The notes: generated from the letters alone by a model not told the origin. A DNA stretch of 64,000 bases from Gnetum montanum (GCA_015680685.1 MNCI01027053.1:1-64000), one strand, 5' to 3'; counted from the stretch's first letter, positions 35,271 to 47,178 are shown. Numbers and translations: made by a program.

Positions 35271-37349
35271 TCCACTATTAGAACCAACAATGATTACTAA
35301 TTAATCAAACCATTATACAAAACATATCCATTAACTAAAATCATTAACATTACTATTAATATAATAATGTATCATTAATCCATGATTTGCACTACCTGTG
35401 TATTTTCCAATAAGGTTTCTAGGATTAGACATTTGAAAGAACTATAAGACTAATACTAACCTAACTAGTTATCAAGGGCTATTTGGTGTAATACCTTTTT
35501 CTATCTATGGCAACCATAATGCAAGACAAGTATAATTTTTGGGTTAGAAACCCTCATGCATGTTCAAACTAACTAATGGATTACATTATGGCTAGTATTA
35601 ACCTTATAGTTTTGCTACGTCCTAGTTCTTCACCACCATCCTAGAATTAGTTTTAACACTAAATGCATCATGATGATTAGTCATGAAGTTCTAGCCACTA
35701 TATTAGTTGCCTCTATGGCAAATCATGTTTAATTCTTTCTATTTGTTACTCCTAAGCTATTTGACATGTCGAACACATGCATACAGATCCAAAATGTTTG
35801 ATCGCATTTGTCATCTAAAGTCATTGCTCCTATCAAATGCTACCATGCCCATGTTGCTCTAGAAAATGTACATAATTTTCATTGTGACCTTTATCATGAC
35901 CCCTATATATGTTACAATCATAGGTTACAATGCTTTGAGATATTGGATTCACCACTACCACTATATGTTACTAACAAAGGATACTAAAAAGTGTGGAAAA
36001 TGTAAGTAAAAAACATGAAAATGATGAACTATGGTACAATGAATAGAAAATCAAGGTTAGATTAACAATAGAAATGAAGAGTTAGCTTATTAATGACATC
36101 CAAGAGCTAAAAAAAATAAGGTAAGTAGGTTTAAAACAAAAAGCTGCTTGTAGAATTCATGGAAGAAACAATATTTATTTTCTCTATCCATGATATTAAT
36201 TAAGATCCATGCTTTGATAATCAAGAATAGATTTAGATCTAAAAACCTTTAAGAAATCCACTAAGCATAGTCATAATAATAAGCATGAAAGAGAGAGATG
36301 CATAATTGATCCTAAGAGAGCTATGTTATTAAGTATTTATAGGAATAAGAGGTATAGTTTAAGAAATTTCAAGAATAAAGAATTAATAATCTATTTTCTA
36401 AAAATCTACTAACATGTATCCAAAAAGATATCAAAGTCATCAAAGTCATCAAGAGAATACTAGAATACGTGACATGTCCAAGCATGGATTTCAAGAGAAA
36501 ATAAAAAAATATTTGAAATAAAACCCAAATATCTATTTAACATGTCTCATAATCATATTCTTACATTATTTCAAAATAAAAAAACATAGAAATATTAATT
36601 AAATAAAATATATTTAACATTACTAAAATACTATCCTATCCTTTACAAGTGGCACTAAGTATTACTAAATGGTAAGAAATAATAATTAAGAAAATAAATA
36701 CACAAAACTATTATGTCAAAATCTATAATAAGAGCAAGGCATAAGGTTCAAACCTTAAGAAATGTGAGTCATAATAAAACATGTATACTTACTAATACAT
36801 CAAGGGTTGTACGAAGATAGACTGCATACAAGCTTATAAGGAATACACCATGATGTGAATAAGGAGTCAAGACTTCAAACCTCAAGATGCACAACTCTAA
36901 GTATAAGAAAGATGTTATAATTCACTAGTATTAACTACTAGCAGCATGCAATATATTATTAGTATAATATAGTAGATATTATCGTTTTCTTAATAACTAA
37001 AGCATAAGAAATTAAATAACAAACTAGAGATCCTAGGCTCGAAACATTAAGGTGTGACATACATAAAAGTGGTAAACAAACTTACTAATCTTGAGAACAT
37101 TGATAAAATTCATGAATGATGGTAATGTTAATAACTTGATGAAGATGAGAAAATTAGTGTTTTAATAAACTTGGTAACAATTATGACCATTCTAGGGGGC
37201 ATTGAAGAGTAATTTCCAATGTAAAAATGAATAAAATGATAAAAATAATGATGAATTAGATCAAATAATAATACATCCATCCACCAATTCATAAAAGAAG
37301 TAGAATACATGTTTAACTTTTTGGAAGAAGAGACTATATGATTAAGGAT
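35271..37349. other. AT-rich unannotated stretch
   Basis: No coding similarity, tandem array or terminal repeat was recognised on either strand. Sequence is strongly AT-biased and CpG-poor. Confidence 0.4.
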
Positions 37350-37399
37350 TATTTCTTCTTGTCTTTCTACTTGAAAGTTTCTTGAATTGGATATTAATA

Positions 37400-38571
37400 T
37401 TACTAATTTCTAACTACATGATAACACTAGTTGCAAAAGGTTTTATCAAATGGAAGCATATTGATTATACGAATATATTTACACTAGTAGAAAGATTTGA
37501 AATTATCAAATTGATGATGTTTCTAGCAACTCATAAATATCTTAAATTTTATCAAATGGACTTAAATACAACATTTCTAAATTATAATCTAGAAGAGAAC
37601 ATGTATGTTTATTAACACTTTAGCTTCATTTAGGAAGAACAAGGAAACAAGATTTATAAACTAAAAAAGGTACATTATGCCTATTTGACCACATACTATA
37701 TCATAAGCATAATGGTACAAATTTTAAAATGATTTCACTTTATGTACATGATCTATTTTTCATTACAACTAATGATATTTTGATTAAAATATTTGAAATT
37801 AATATGAAAACTAAATTTGAGATAAAAGACATGAGTTTGCTCCAATGTTTTCTTAAAATATAAGTCGATAAAGTTGAATAATGGCTTAGACTTCATCAAA
37901 AAAATTTGCAGAATCACTAGTTGATTAGTATAGGTTATGTGATTAAAAATAATAAATGCTCTACTTCTCCCAAACATGAAATTAACCTTAAAAATGATGC
38001 ACTATTTATTAATGCATCAAATTATAGAAGCATTATTAGATAACTTAGACTTTTATGTTAAACAAGACTTGACCTAGTGTTTACTACATCTTCCCTATTT
38101 AGATTCATGAGAAAGCCAAGAAAGTCACATTTTAAAGAATTATTACATATGATAAGGTATGAAAAGTTGATTATAAATTAAGGATTAAATTTTTCTAATG
38201 GACATGAAATTTCTTATGCATATTTCAATGCTAATAAGGCTAGAGTTCTACTTAATGAGCAATCATATTTAATGGTCCTAATCCTATATACTAAAAGTTA
38301 AAGAAGTAAATTTTTGTTTGTCTCTCAAAAACTAAAGCTAAAATTATTTCCATAGTATACAATGTACAGCATGTACTTTGGTAAAAAAAGATATTTGAGA
38401 AGCTTAACTTTGCACTGAAGATTCCAATTGATTTACTATGTAACAACAAACTAGAAATTATGCTATCAAAAAGCATGTACTTCATAAAAAATCCAAATAG
38501 AATATCATTAACTATTATTTCCTCAAGCAAGAAGTCAAGGAGGGTATAATCAAGATAAATCATGTGAAGAG
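37400..38571 (+). pseudogene. Copia RT and RNase H remnant
   Basis: Blocks in order: ITLVAKGFIKWKHIDYTNIFTLV (family: ARLVAKGFxQxxGIDYxExFSPV), YQMDLNTTFLNYNLEENMYVY (family: QMDVKTAFLxGxLEExIYMxQPxGF), then in a shifted frame KTKFEIKDMSLLQCFLKI (family: FEMKDLGxLxYFLGIE) and INASNYRSII. RNase H has KLKLKLFP near 38,330, IPIDLLCNNKLEIML near 38,427, and YYFLKQEVKEGIIKINHVK at 38,514-38,569 (family: HHFIRExVExGxIxLxxVxT). The YVDD box region is lost to frameshifts. It is strongly AT-shifted. Confidence 0.8.
38567..38571. repeat. Target-site duplication AAGAG, left
   Basis: Five bases before the TGAGGATT end of the nested element; identical to 45,721-45,725. Confidence 0.8.
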
Positions 38572-39747
38572 TGAGGATTGAGAACTTAGGAGGTTGGGGG
38601 TTGGGCGGGGTGGGGGGTGGGAAGTGTGTGTGTGGGGGAGGTGGGGGCGGCAAGATAAATAAGTTCCCCAAATTGCAAGCAACACATGTTACACAAAATA
38701 AAATAATTACATGGTTCACCAACTTGGGTAGTTGACAATTAGAGGTTAGATTTATTGCACACCTCTGAACTTTGTTTCTTCCAAATGTGGTTTAGAGGAC
38801 ATCACAACCTTTACAAAGTTTGAGTTCTGCTAAGGAGAGTTTCATCATTGTGACAACTCTCAACCTTGCAAGGTCCCAACAAGCTCAATAATGATTTAAA
38901 AGATCCCACAACCTATACAAAATAGAGCTCTACTCTAGAGTGTTTTGACGTAGCAAAACAACTCAATCCCACAAGATCCCGAAAAGCTCTAAAAGGATGC
39001 CTTCTCGCAAGATGCAAATCAACCCCTAAGGGTAGAAAGAAAAGAAAAAGAATCATATGGAGAGAGTGTAATTAAATTTATATATTTCTTGTACAATGAA
39101 GCATAGTTCCACAAAAAATCTAACAAATGATGCAACAATTCAATTACACAAGTATAACAATATAAGATAGGTAGTGATAGCTTTGATGTTCATAATCCTT
39201 GCATAATACTCAAGAATTTGAAGTCTTCTTGTAGCATCAGAGTTTCCAAACATATCATAGAATTTGTGGAATGACTATCTAATAGCTAGTGTAGATGTCT
39301 TCTTTGAGATTGGGATGTATTTTTTGTATTTAGCCTCAACACTAGGAAGACATCTCCTTTCAGAATGGGATGTCTCTAGGGAGACATCTTCTTTCCAAAG
39401 GAGATGTCTCCTATTTTTGGAAGACATCTTCATGTGATTAACTTCTTCTTAGCCAAGATGTCTTCTGTTCCTTGGAGATGTCTTCTTAACTATTAAGCTC
39501 TGGTTCCTAAGGCTTTCTCTTGTTGATTTAACTTCCTCTCAATCCCTAGAGCATCTTCATTTAGCTTTTACATATTTGTTCATGCTCTCATCTTCCCCTA
39601 TGAAGTCATTTCCTTTGATAGCCATGCTTCGTTGAGTCCTTATCCATGATGTGGAGTTCTTGTTCTTATCCTATAAATATAACATCTACAACAAACATTA
39701 TTTGTTCTCTATATTCCTTAAGGTTTTGACATACCCAGAGGTCAACA
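38572..39747 (-). repeat. 3' LTR, family 2 (1,176 bp)
   Basis: Plus-strand ends TGAGGATTGAGAAC and GAGGTCAACA; collinear with 44,596-45,720. It differs by a G-rich expansion at about 38,588-38,650 absent from its partner. It contains AGACATCT/AGATGTCT motifs at 39,290-39,480. Part of it (TAACTTGGGTAG...) also resembles LTR family 1, so the two families are related. Confidence 0.85.
38587..38651 (+). repeat. G-rich low-complexity tract, potential G-quadruplex
   Basis: About 65 bases with repeated runs of three to six G, such as TTGGGCGGGGTGGGGGG, plus a (GT)4 stretch. In the partner LTR only AAAGGGGGG occurs at the same place (near 44,611), so this is a local expansion after insertion or during reverse transcription. 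Confidence 0.75.
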
Positions 39748-39765
39748 ATATCCCCCTTTTTGGTG
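39748..39765 (-). promoter_or_regulatory. Polypurine tract of the gag-only copia element
   Basis: The minus strand reads CACCAAAAAGGGGGATAT directly before the LTR start TGTTGACC. This is a typical copia polypurine tract (AAAAAGGGGGAGA TTGTTGACC pattern). Confidence 0.8.
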
Positions 39766-41580
39766 ATGTTCAAAACTTAAGAAAATGGGTTAGTAGTCTC
39801 TAGAAATCATTAATACATATAATTTCACTATTGCTCATGACACTAGTTTAAACATATCCAACACATCATTTAAGTCAATTTTTCTCATATTAGATCATAT
39901 GTACAATCATCATAACTACAATCATATAGTACCAATCTAGCTAAATTCTTCTTCTTTTTGGACATCATCAAAAAGGAGTTGAGTAGAGCAACAAGATAGA
40001 CCAAAGGAATGTATAATTTTCATCCACGTACATTATATAAGATAAGAACAAGTACATATATATATAAGGAATTTATAGAGCAGTCTTTTAGGTTAAGAGA
40101 TAACGCAAATTCTAAGATCGTCACATTTTAAAAATATATAAGATACCATCCAATCACTTTTAGAATGTCATTAGAAAATTTTATGATGAAAAGATGAGTA
40201 CTTGTTGATGTAGTTCATATTAGTAGTAGAGGACTTAAGTACTCTAAGAAGGTATGTTCATAGTATACAATACTACCATAGAGATATAAACATTTATGAG
40301 CACATTGTTTCATTGGTTTGCCAAATCAAATTCCATTTAAGAGTTGCCCTCTTAGTTAAAGATCCATAAATAATCTAAGCCTTTTAGTTTATGTTCAAGA
40401 GAATTTAAAACCAAAGGCTAATGTTTAAATTTTGACTCTCGAAGAGTAAGCAACATATCTCTAAGCTAATAATTCATTAATAGCAAATAACTAATATCTC
40501 ATGATTCTATAATCATATAATATTTTTCTTCTTTTGAAACATCAAAAAAAGAATAAGGCATAGAAATTGAATGACAAGGAGAGTATATACACGCACCTCC
40601 AACAAGAAAGAGCAAAGCAATACAACTTCTCATGATAAATCTCTCAAGAACAACTAAGCATATCCTTAACAAGATGTGCATAGTGCAATTTTTATATAGC
40701 CATGTAAATTTTAAATACGATCACCAAGAAATACATCGCATGGTGAAATATCCAAAATATATCTTGATGAAAATTACTCATACTTTTACCTTGGATACTT
40801 TTCCATACTCTAAAATGAATAGTCCTCTTCTTGCTCATTTTTAGCTAAGGGTGTTGGAGTGGAAATTCTTGTTGCTTGAGTACCTTTTGGTAAGAGTCTC
40901 AAAAGATTCTCTCAATATGGGTGACCTTTAGATGATAACTATTGATAAGGCACAAGCTCCCCCTGCATCTATGCTTGTATTTCTTTCTAGTTTCTTTGGT
41001 CATAATACATCTATTATAGAGAGATTGGTATTCTCCTCTTGAGGAACTCAAGGTTGCATAGAAATTCTAAGATCAAGTATGGAGACTTTTTTAACAAAGG
41101 CCTTTCATTAGTAGTATATTATGATAAAGATAGCAAATAATTCATATGCTCAAGGAATTCCTTTTGAAAAGTTTTTTTTCTTAGAAGGAACATGAATTAC
41201 ATTAAAGGTACTAATTCAAATGGTTCAATTATCATACATCAAAAATCCCACAAAAGAAATTGGACTTTATGATTCCAGAGGAAAGCAACAATACCATATC
41301 ACAAGACATATAATGAAAGTTGAACAAAAATCTTTTGGTCCTTGAATTACATGCAAGTGTTTTAAACCACTTGAAAATAATACATTCTAGTTAAGAATCC
41401 AAAAGATAATTTTGTAATAAAAACTTTAAAATTCGCACAAGCTTCCATTCAACCATCACATCATGCTCATATGTTCACAAAAGGCAATTTATAAACTATT
41501 CAAGGATAGACCAAAAACTTCAACTAATAAGTAAGAAAATAGAAACTTACCCTAACTTACCTTACATACATTTGAGATAG
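39766..41580. other. Internal region without recognisable pol
   Basis: Lies between gag and the polypurine tract of the minus-strand copia element. Translations show no integrase, RT or RNase H motif. A second purine-tract-like phrase (TTTTTGATGATGTCCAAAAAG on the minus strand, near 39,955-39,975) resembles the true tract and may mark duplicated or rearranged 3' sequence. Confidence 0.5.
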
Positions 41581-42790
41581 AAAAGACTAATGAAGTTTGA
41601 GATGAGGTTCCCTATCATGGAGTACCTCCTTACCCTTTAACTTTCTTTCATTATCTCTTTTGTATGATGACCCTACTTGTTCATATTCTTCATGATAAGA
41701 GAATTTATGATCATCTTCTGTATCATCCATTCTTTTGAGCATTCTTGCTACTTTTAGTTCATTGTCTTTCCAAGTTACTACTTTATGCAAGATACCCTTA
41801 CTACGAACTTTTTGGCAAAACCAAGATTCAATGCTATGAGGATAATCAAAGTTTTGTTTATTTCCACAATTTTTACACACTTATATAAAGTGTTCTCCTC
41901 ATGAATGGGGTTATCAAACTTGATTATGCTTGAGCTAGAGCTTGTATCCTCCTATGAGACTTTTTCAAAATCTTCATTCCTAGGTTATTTTTCATGAACA
42001 TCTCCTTCTTGAAAACCTCTACATTCTTCATCTAAAAGGGCTAGTTGCTGAATCGCAACCATTATGTTTGAGATTTCTCCTTTTTATTTGGTGTAAATTG
42101 CATAAAAATTTCTATTCATGTAGTTCTTTACCTTATTAAGTAGATAATGTAGAATGAGAATTTCTTCTTGTAATTCACTATGCCTTTCATCATTCTTACC
42201 TCTTGGTTCATCAATAACTTGTAATGAATTTTCATTTGTGAGTATCATGCATATGAGCTGAGAATCTTTTGTAGAGTCATCTACTTCTTTTTCACTTTGA
42301 TCACCATCATCCCAAGTAGTGTAAAAGTTGGTCTTTTTTATTTCCATATCAATATTCTCTCTTCATTGCAACCTATCATTGCTAAGACATTTGGAGGCCA
42401 CATGGCCTCGTCCTTTACAAACCTAACATTCTATTGAAAAAGCATCAAAATTAGAATTTTAAAAATTGTTACCTTTGTCCTTATCTTTGAAGTTTGATTG
42501 ATTGGGTTGTTGTTGATTGAAGCTCTTTCCTTTTGTTGCAAGTAGTTTTTGGACTCTTTTCAAAATAAGAGCTATCTCCACTTCACTGCTCACATCTTAC
42601 TTAGGAAGTTTCGTTTTCTTAAAGCCTGATTTTAGGGCGACAGGCTTTTCTTTTATTGTTCCTTATCTTATGAGGTTTATTTCATTAGCAATAAAAGCAC
42701 TTTGAAGCTCTTTTGAATTTTAGGATTGAAAGCTCTCTAATCTCCTCCTTAGCTATAACCTTAGATGTAAGTTCTAGTTGGAGAGTTTGA
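41580..42790 (-). pseudogene. Copia gag, C-terminal part with zinc knuckle
   Basis: Continues gag left of the solo LTR: LQLELTSKVIAKEEIRELS (42,720-42,784), SEVEIALILKRVQKLL and NQQQPNQSNFKDKDKG (42,475-42,595; family: EExALLxKRFxKFL...), knuckle CxVCKGRGHVASKC (42,383-42,428; CCHC intact apart from a neighbouring stop). Then TTWDDGDQSEKEVDD (42,300 region; family: AxWSDSDxSExExDE), DEPRGKNDERHSEL, and a final block MCKNCGNKQNFDYPHS...RMLKRMDDTEDDHKFS (41,587-41,880). Few stops, so this gag decayed less than the surrounding copia pol. Confidence 0.75.
42786..42790. repeat. Target-site duplication of solo LTR, left (TTTGA)
   Basis: Pairs with TCTGA at 44,035-44,039; one C/T difference. Confidence 0.65.
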
Positions 42791-44034
42791 TGTGGATCGT
42801 TGAACTTAGAAGGAGGGGGATGAATAAGTTTCCAAATTAAAACTTCATAACACAAAAGCACACACACCAAATTTAATATGGTTCCCTAACTTGGGTAGTC
42901 CACTCTTGGAGGGTAGATCAATAGCACATCTTCGAACTTTGTTGCTATCAAAATGTGGTTGAAGGATCCACACCTTGTATAGTCTTCAAGCCCTACTTCA
43001 GAGTGTTGTGCCACAACACTAGCCACTCAACCTTGTAAAGTCCTGTTAGGCTTGGAATGTGGTTTCCAAGCTTTCACAACCTTTACAACCTTAAGCTCTA
43101 TACCGAAGTGGTGTACTGTAGTACCAACAACTCAATTCCATCTTGACAAGCTCAAGCAAGATCAACCATGTAGAGAACAAGAGAGAATAATTACAAGGAA
43201 TAGATGCAACTTAGTTTTCTAATCCTTGTGCATTAAAGTACAACACAATTTACAATGAAAAAATGATGAAACAATGAAGAGAAATAGATATTATCATAAA
43301 CAAATCATTTTACAATGATTACATAATGGCTTGCACATTTCCTAATGCATATGATGTCTACTTATAGTTTCCATGTTTCTAAATCCATCTTGGAACTCCT
43401 GCAACACGTAGGCAATAGTTACTAATAATCATGGAAGACATCTTCTTCATGCCTAAGACATCTTTTTGTATTTGCCTTCAATTCTATGAAGATGTCTTTA
43501 TCTGGGAAAGATGTCTTTCTAAAATATTCATTCTAGTATACATCTTTGTTTGATGAAAGATGTCTTCCTAGAACTTGCCCTCATTCTGTGAAGATGTCTT
43601 TGATTGGTGGAAGATGTCTCTACCTAATGAAAGACATATGCTATTTCTTGAAGACGTCTTTTCTTGTGTTCGCTCTAATTCTGCCAAGTCATCTTCCATT
43701 TCCCAAAGACATCTTTCTTTAACTTTCTTTGTGCTTTGATTCATTTTTCCTTGTCCACAACCTTGATCTTTTGCATGCTTTAATGATGAAAACTTTGCTT
43801 GTACATTATCTGGTCCTTGACCACGTTCTTTGGTATTATCGCATGTTTGTTTGAGACCTTGTGGAAGACCTTTTCCTTTGATCTCTAGTTCAATTTTTTT
43901 CTTGTTTTCTATGTAGGCTTTCGCTCATCTTGGTTTTCCATGTACGTAGTTCGTACAAACATAATAACTACACAACTTGCAAGCAACCTTTGACTCCATT
44001 TTACTTAACATTTTTACACACCAAAAGATCCACA
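42791..44034 (-). repeat. Solo LTR, copia family 1 (1,244 bp), inside gag
   Basis: Ends are the inverted pair TGTGGATC and GATCCACA, flanked by TTTGA/TCTGA. Full-length match to the 5' LTR at 15,345-16,556. No PBS or internal sequence adjoins it: gag reads across when the LTR and one duplicate are discounted. It arose by recombination between two LTRs of an element that had inserted here. The right half holds about a dozen GAAGACATCTT/GAAGATGTCTT motifs, one of them (about 43,649) still GAAGACGTCTT. Confidence 0.85.
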
Positions 44035-44539
44035 TCTGAATCATTTTTATTATCACATTACCTTTAGGAAAGTCCTTGCTTGTATCCCTAATTGCTATAA
44101 CTAGATCATTAGCCCTAGAAAAATAGTCTTTTATCTTTTTGCTTTCTCTCATTTTGAGTTTCTCATACTCACTTTGTAAGGCCAAAAGTTTGGATTATTT
44201 GACTATGGATGTTCCTTCATAAGTAGCTTCTAGTGTTTCCCAAATTTCCTTAGTAGTTTTACAACTAGCTATCCTATTAAATTCAAATTTATTTAATTCA
44301 TAATATAAACAAATTTTTTCTTTGGAATCGTACATAAACTTATCTCTTTCTTCTAATGTCCACTTGCTTTGTGGTTTGAGGGCTTTTGTTACATTGTCAA
44401 TTGGCGGTGTGTATCCTTTGAGAATGGACTCCCAAACCTCAAACTCCATTAATTCAAAGAAGCCCTACATCCTTGCCTTCTAGTAGAAAAAATTGAACCC
44501 ATCAAACATAGGTGGCCTAGTGTATGATATTTCCTCCAT
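44035..44539 (-). pseudogene. Copia gag, N-terminal part
   Basis: Opens at 44,539 with MEEISYTRPPMFDGFNFFY, then FELMEFEVWESILKGYTPP (44,405-44,460), KWTLEERDKFMYDSKEK, YYELNKFEFNRIASCKTTKEIWETLEATYEGTSIVK (44,195-44,300), LQSEYEKLKMRESKKIKDYFSRANDLVIAIR (44,090-44,180) and GNVIIKMIQ. This is classic copia gag up to the solo LTR border. Two TAG stops near the start and one or two later. Confidence 0.8.
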
Positions 44540-44544
44540 AGTTC

Positions 44545-44595
44545 ACTCTTGAATGGTGATGTTGAGTGTAAGAGTACCAGGATCCAAGACCTTTT
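44545..44595 (-). promoter_or_regulatory. Primer-binding-site region of the gag-only copia element
   Basis: Between the LTR end and the gag start the minus strand reads GGTCTTGGATCCTGGTACTC. It aligns with the clearer TGGTATCTGAGCTTGGTACTC of the related copy at 15,324-15,342. The tRNA-pairing part is mutated. Confidence 0.5.
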
Positions 44596-45720
44596 TAAGG
44601 ATCGAGAACTTAGAAAGGGGGGATGAATAAGTTTTCCAAATTACAAGCAACACCTATTACATAAACACAAGAATTATGTGGTTTCCCTAACTTGGGTTGT
44701 CCACACTTAGAGGGTAGATACCTTGCACATCTTTGAACTTTGTTTCTTCCAAAATGTGGTTTAGAGGACATCACAACCTTTACAAATTTTAAGCTCTGCT
44801 AAGGAGATTTTCATCGCTATGACAACTCTCAACCTTGCAAGGTCCCAACAAGCTCAAGAGTGATTTAAAGGATCCCACAACCTGTACAAAATAGAGCTTT
44901 ACTTTGAAGTGTTTTAACATATTAAAACAACTCAAGCCTGAATGATCCTAACAAGCTCTAAAAGGATGCCTTCTCACAAGAAGCACATCAACCCCTCAGG
45001 GTAGTAAGAAAAGAAAAAGAACCACAAGGAAAGAGTGTGACTCAATTTACAAATTCCTTGTACATTGAAGCATAGTTCCACAAAAAAACTAAAAAGTGAT
45101 ATGATAATTCAAGTACATAAGTACAACAACATAAGATAGATAATGATAGCTTTGATGTTGATAATCCTTGCATAATACTCAAGAATTTGAAGTCTTCCTA
45201 TAGCATCATAGTTTCTTAAAACACCTTAGAATTCATCCAACAACTATCTAATAGCTAGTGTAGATGTCTCCTTGGAGATTAGGATGTCTTACTATATTTA
45301 GCCTCAACTCTATGGAGATGTCTCCTTTTGGAATGGGATGTCTCTAGTGAGGCATACTCTTTCCAAAGGAGATGTCTCCTATTTTTGGTAGACATTTACT
45401 TGTGATTGACTTCCTCTTGGCCAAGACATCTTTTGTTCCTGGGAGACATCTTCTTGACTTTTGAGCTCTAGTTTCTAAGGCTTTCTCTTATTGATTTAGC
45501 TTCCTCTCAATCCATGGAGCATCTTCATTTATCTTGTAGACTTCATACTTGTTCATGCTCTCATCTTTGCCTATGAAGTTTTTTACTTTGATAGCCATGC
45601 TTCCTTAAGTCCTTGTCCATGATGTGGAGTTCTTGTTCTTATCCTATAAATACAACATCCACAACAAACATTCTTTTTGCTCCATTTTCCTTAAGATTTT
45701 GGCATATCAAAAGGTCAACA
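44596..45720 (-). repeat. 5' LTR, family 2 (1,125 bp)
   Basis: Plus-strand ends TAAGGATCGAGAAC (TG now TA) and AAGGTCAACA; collinear with 38,572-39,747. Contains AGATGTCT/AGACATCT motifs at 45,258-45,460. Confidence 0.85.
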
Positions 45721-45906
45721 AAGAGAAATGAACAATTGACAAATCTCATGACTAAAATCCTACAACTTTATAGATTTGAATATTTAAATAGAAAGATTTG
45801 GATGATAAGAATTAATAAAGATGAAGATTCACAAGTGAAGACAAATCACATGACTACAAGAAATACAAGTTTAACAATAAAGGAAAAAATGTTGATCATA
45901 GCATGA
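45721..45906 (+). pseudogene. Copia RNase H C-terminus, resuming after the insertion
   Basis: Begins with the right AAGAG duplicate, then NEQLTNLMTKILQLYRFEYLN, the conserved end of copia RNase H. The frame fits the left part ending at 38,571. The stop-free run before 45,721 in this frame is LTR sequence and not part of the gene. Confidence 0.78.
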
Positions 45907-46930
45907 AATTCACAATCCCACACATAAATATTGAAGTTCAAAACAAGTCAAAGTTATGAATTAAAGTCATGCCATATGGAACATCAATTATAAATCAGGC
46001 ATTTTTAGTAAAAAGGGATAAATCATTTTCATTTTTATGTTTTATTTTTAAACTAGGAAGTCCAAAATTCATCAAACTTTATTTTACTAATACTTTTCTA
46101 AGGACAACCATCATGTAAACAAGCCCTAAAAGGCCTTATAATTTCCATATTTTAGTTCCATTTCATGGGAAACTACTTCCAAGATTAGGCATATATATTA
46201 ACAAGTATGTCATTTACTTGAAATGTGTCCTTGAATTTCAGTCATGAGGCTATTAATTTAATGTTTTATTAAGTTGTAAATTTTTTATTTTATATTAAAT
46301 CATAGTTAGCACATGAAACATAAATGGTACATTGAAGTACAAGATGCACAAAACCATTATTTCCCAAATACAATTATATTCTTAATTTAAGTATAATTTC
46401 AAAAGTCTTTCTTTTTTAGTTTCGTCAATTTTGTATCCTTTCCATAAATTAATTTCTGTACAAAAATTCAAAAAAACATGAAAAGTTTTCATTGTTTTAA
46501 CTATAATAATTTCCCAAGGTCTATTGGTGGTGGATGGAGGGATGTTATATTGTTGCTTTTAGATTTGGTCTTGTTGGTTTTGGACATGAATTGTGAACTG
46601 GTATGTTTTAGTCTTAATCATATGAATTGTACTATTCTTTAGTTATGATGTATGATTTTTATATGTGTGCTTATGATTTTATACTAACATGTTGTGTAGG
46701 CCTATTACCCATGCCTTAGTTCCCTATTCCATGGTGTTTTTTTTTTAAGGTTAAATGGGTGAGGTGATAAAGGTTTTTCACTTAGTATATACTAATTTTT
46801 TTTCTTTGAACTATTGATGCTAATGGCGCTAAGGACTTCTAAACATAGATGAAGGGTATATAGTGCTTTATGCATAGTAGATAGATGGATAATTACTACT
46901 ATTTTTTTCATAGTTATCATGCTGATTGAT
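45907..46930. other. AT-rich stretch after the copia pol end
   Basis: Probably includes the 3' untranslated part and perhaps the LTR of the host copia element, but no paired LTR or purine tract was identified. No coding seen. Confidence 0.4.
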
Positions 46931-47178
46931 TATGACATCTTATTCTTGGATGTCATGGAAAATTTCAAATATACATTATATTAGACATTAGGCATAAGAT
47001 GATAATGTAGCAAATGTCAAATATATGTAATATTTAACATTCAACATAAAGAAAATAATAGAGAAAATGTAGGAAGAAAACAGAATAATGCTTTATTGAT
47101 GTGAAATAGTGTATCTGGATCATGCTCTAAAAGTATTTTTTGAGATTTTCTTCCTTTGGCATTTATCCCTTAAAGGCA
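46931..47178. repeat. Short LTR-like repeat, copy 1 (248 bp)
   Basis: Starts TATGACATCTTATTCTTGGA and ends CCCTTAAAGGCA; collinear with 54,943-55,190 over the full length (shared AGGCATAAGATGATAATGTAG and GGATCATGCTCTAA). No convincing target duplication (TTGAT / ATCAA). Confidence 0.7.

Larger units (their letters stand above)
38572..45720 (-). mobile_element. Gag-only copia element with LTR family 2, carrying a nested solo LTR
   Basis: Bounded by direct LTRs (38,572-39,747 and 44,596-45,720) and by an exact AAGAG duplication. Minus-strand order: 5' LTR, PBS region, gag start at 44,539, gag interrupted by a solo LTR (42,791-44,034), gag end at about 41,580, then about 1.8 kb without any recognisable pol, then polypurine tract and 3' LTR. 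Without the solo LTR the internal part is about 3.6 kb, too short for a full copia pol. It is either a deletion derivative or a non-autonomous gag-only type. Confidence 0.8.
37350..45830 (+). mobile_element. Degenerate copia element (RT-RNase H part), interrupted at 38,571/45,721
   Basis: The plus strand carries copia RT (37,420-37,990) and RNase H (38,000-38,571). RNase H then resumes at 45,726 with QLTNLMTKILQLYRFEYLNRKI (family: DQLADIFTKALPxxxFExLRxKLG). The reading frame continues across the gap once one copy of AAGAG is discounted, which proves that the 38,572-45,720 element went into this one. The 5' part (gag, protease, integrase) and LTRs are not seen. Confidence 0.8.

Noticed and set aside
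38291-38722. A 143-codon minus-strand frame with a run of prolines
   Set aside because: It is antisense to copia RNase H and the G-rich tract of the LTR; the proline run is the complement of the G runs.
46931-47178. TTGAT/ATCAA flanks of the short LTR as a target duplication
   Set aside because: They are reverse complements rather than direct repeats.
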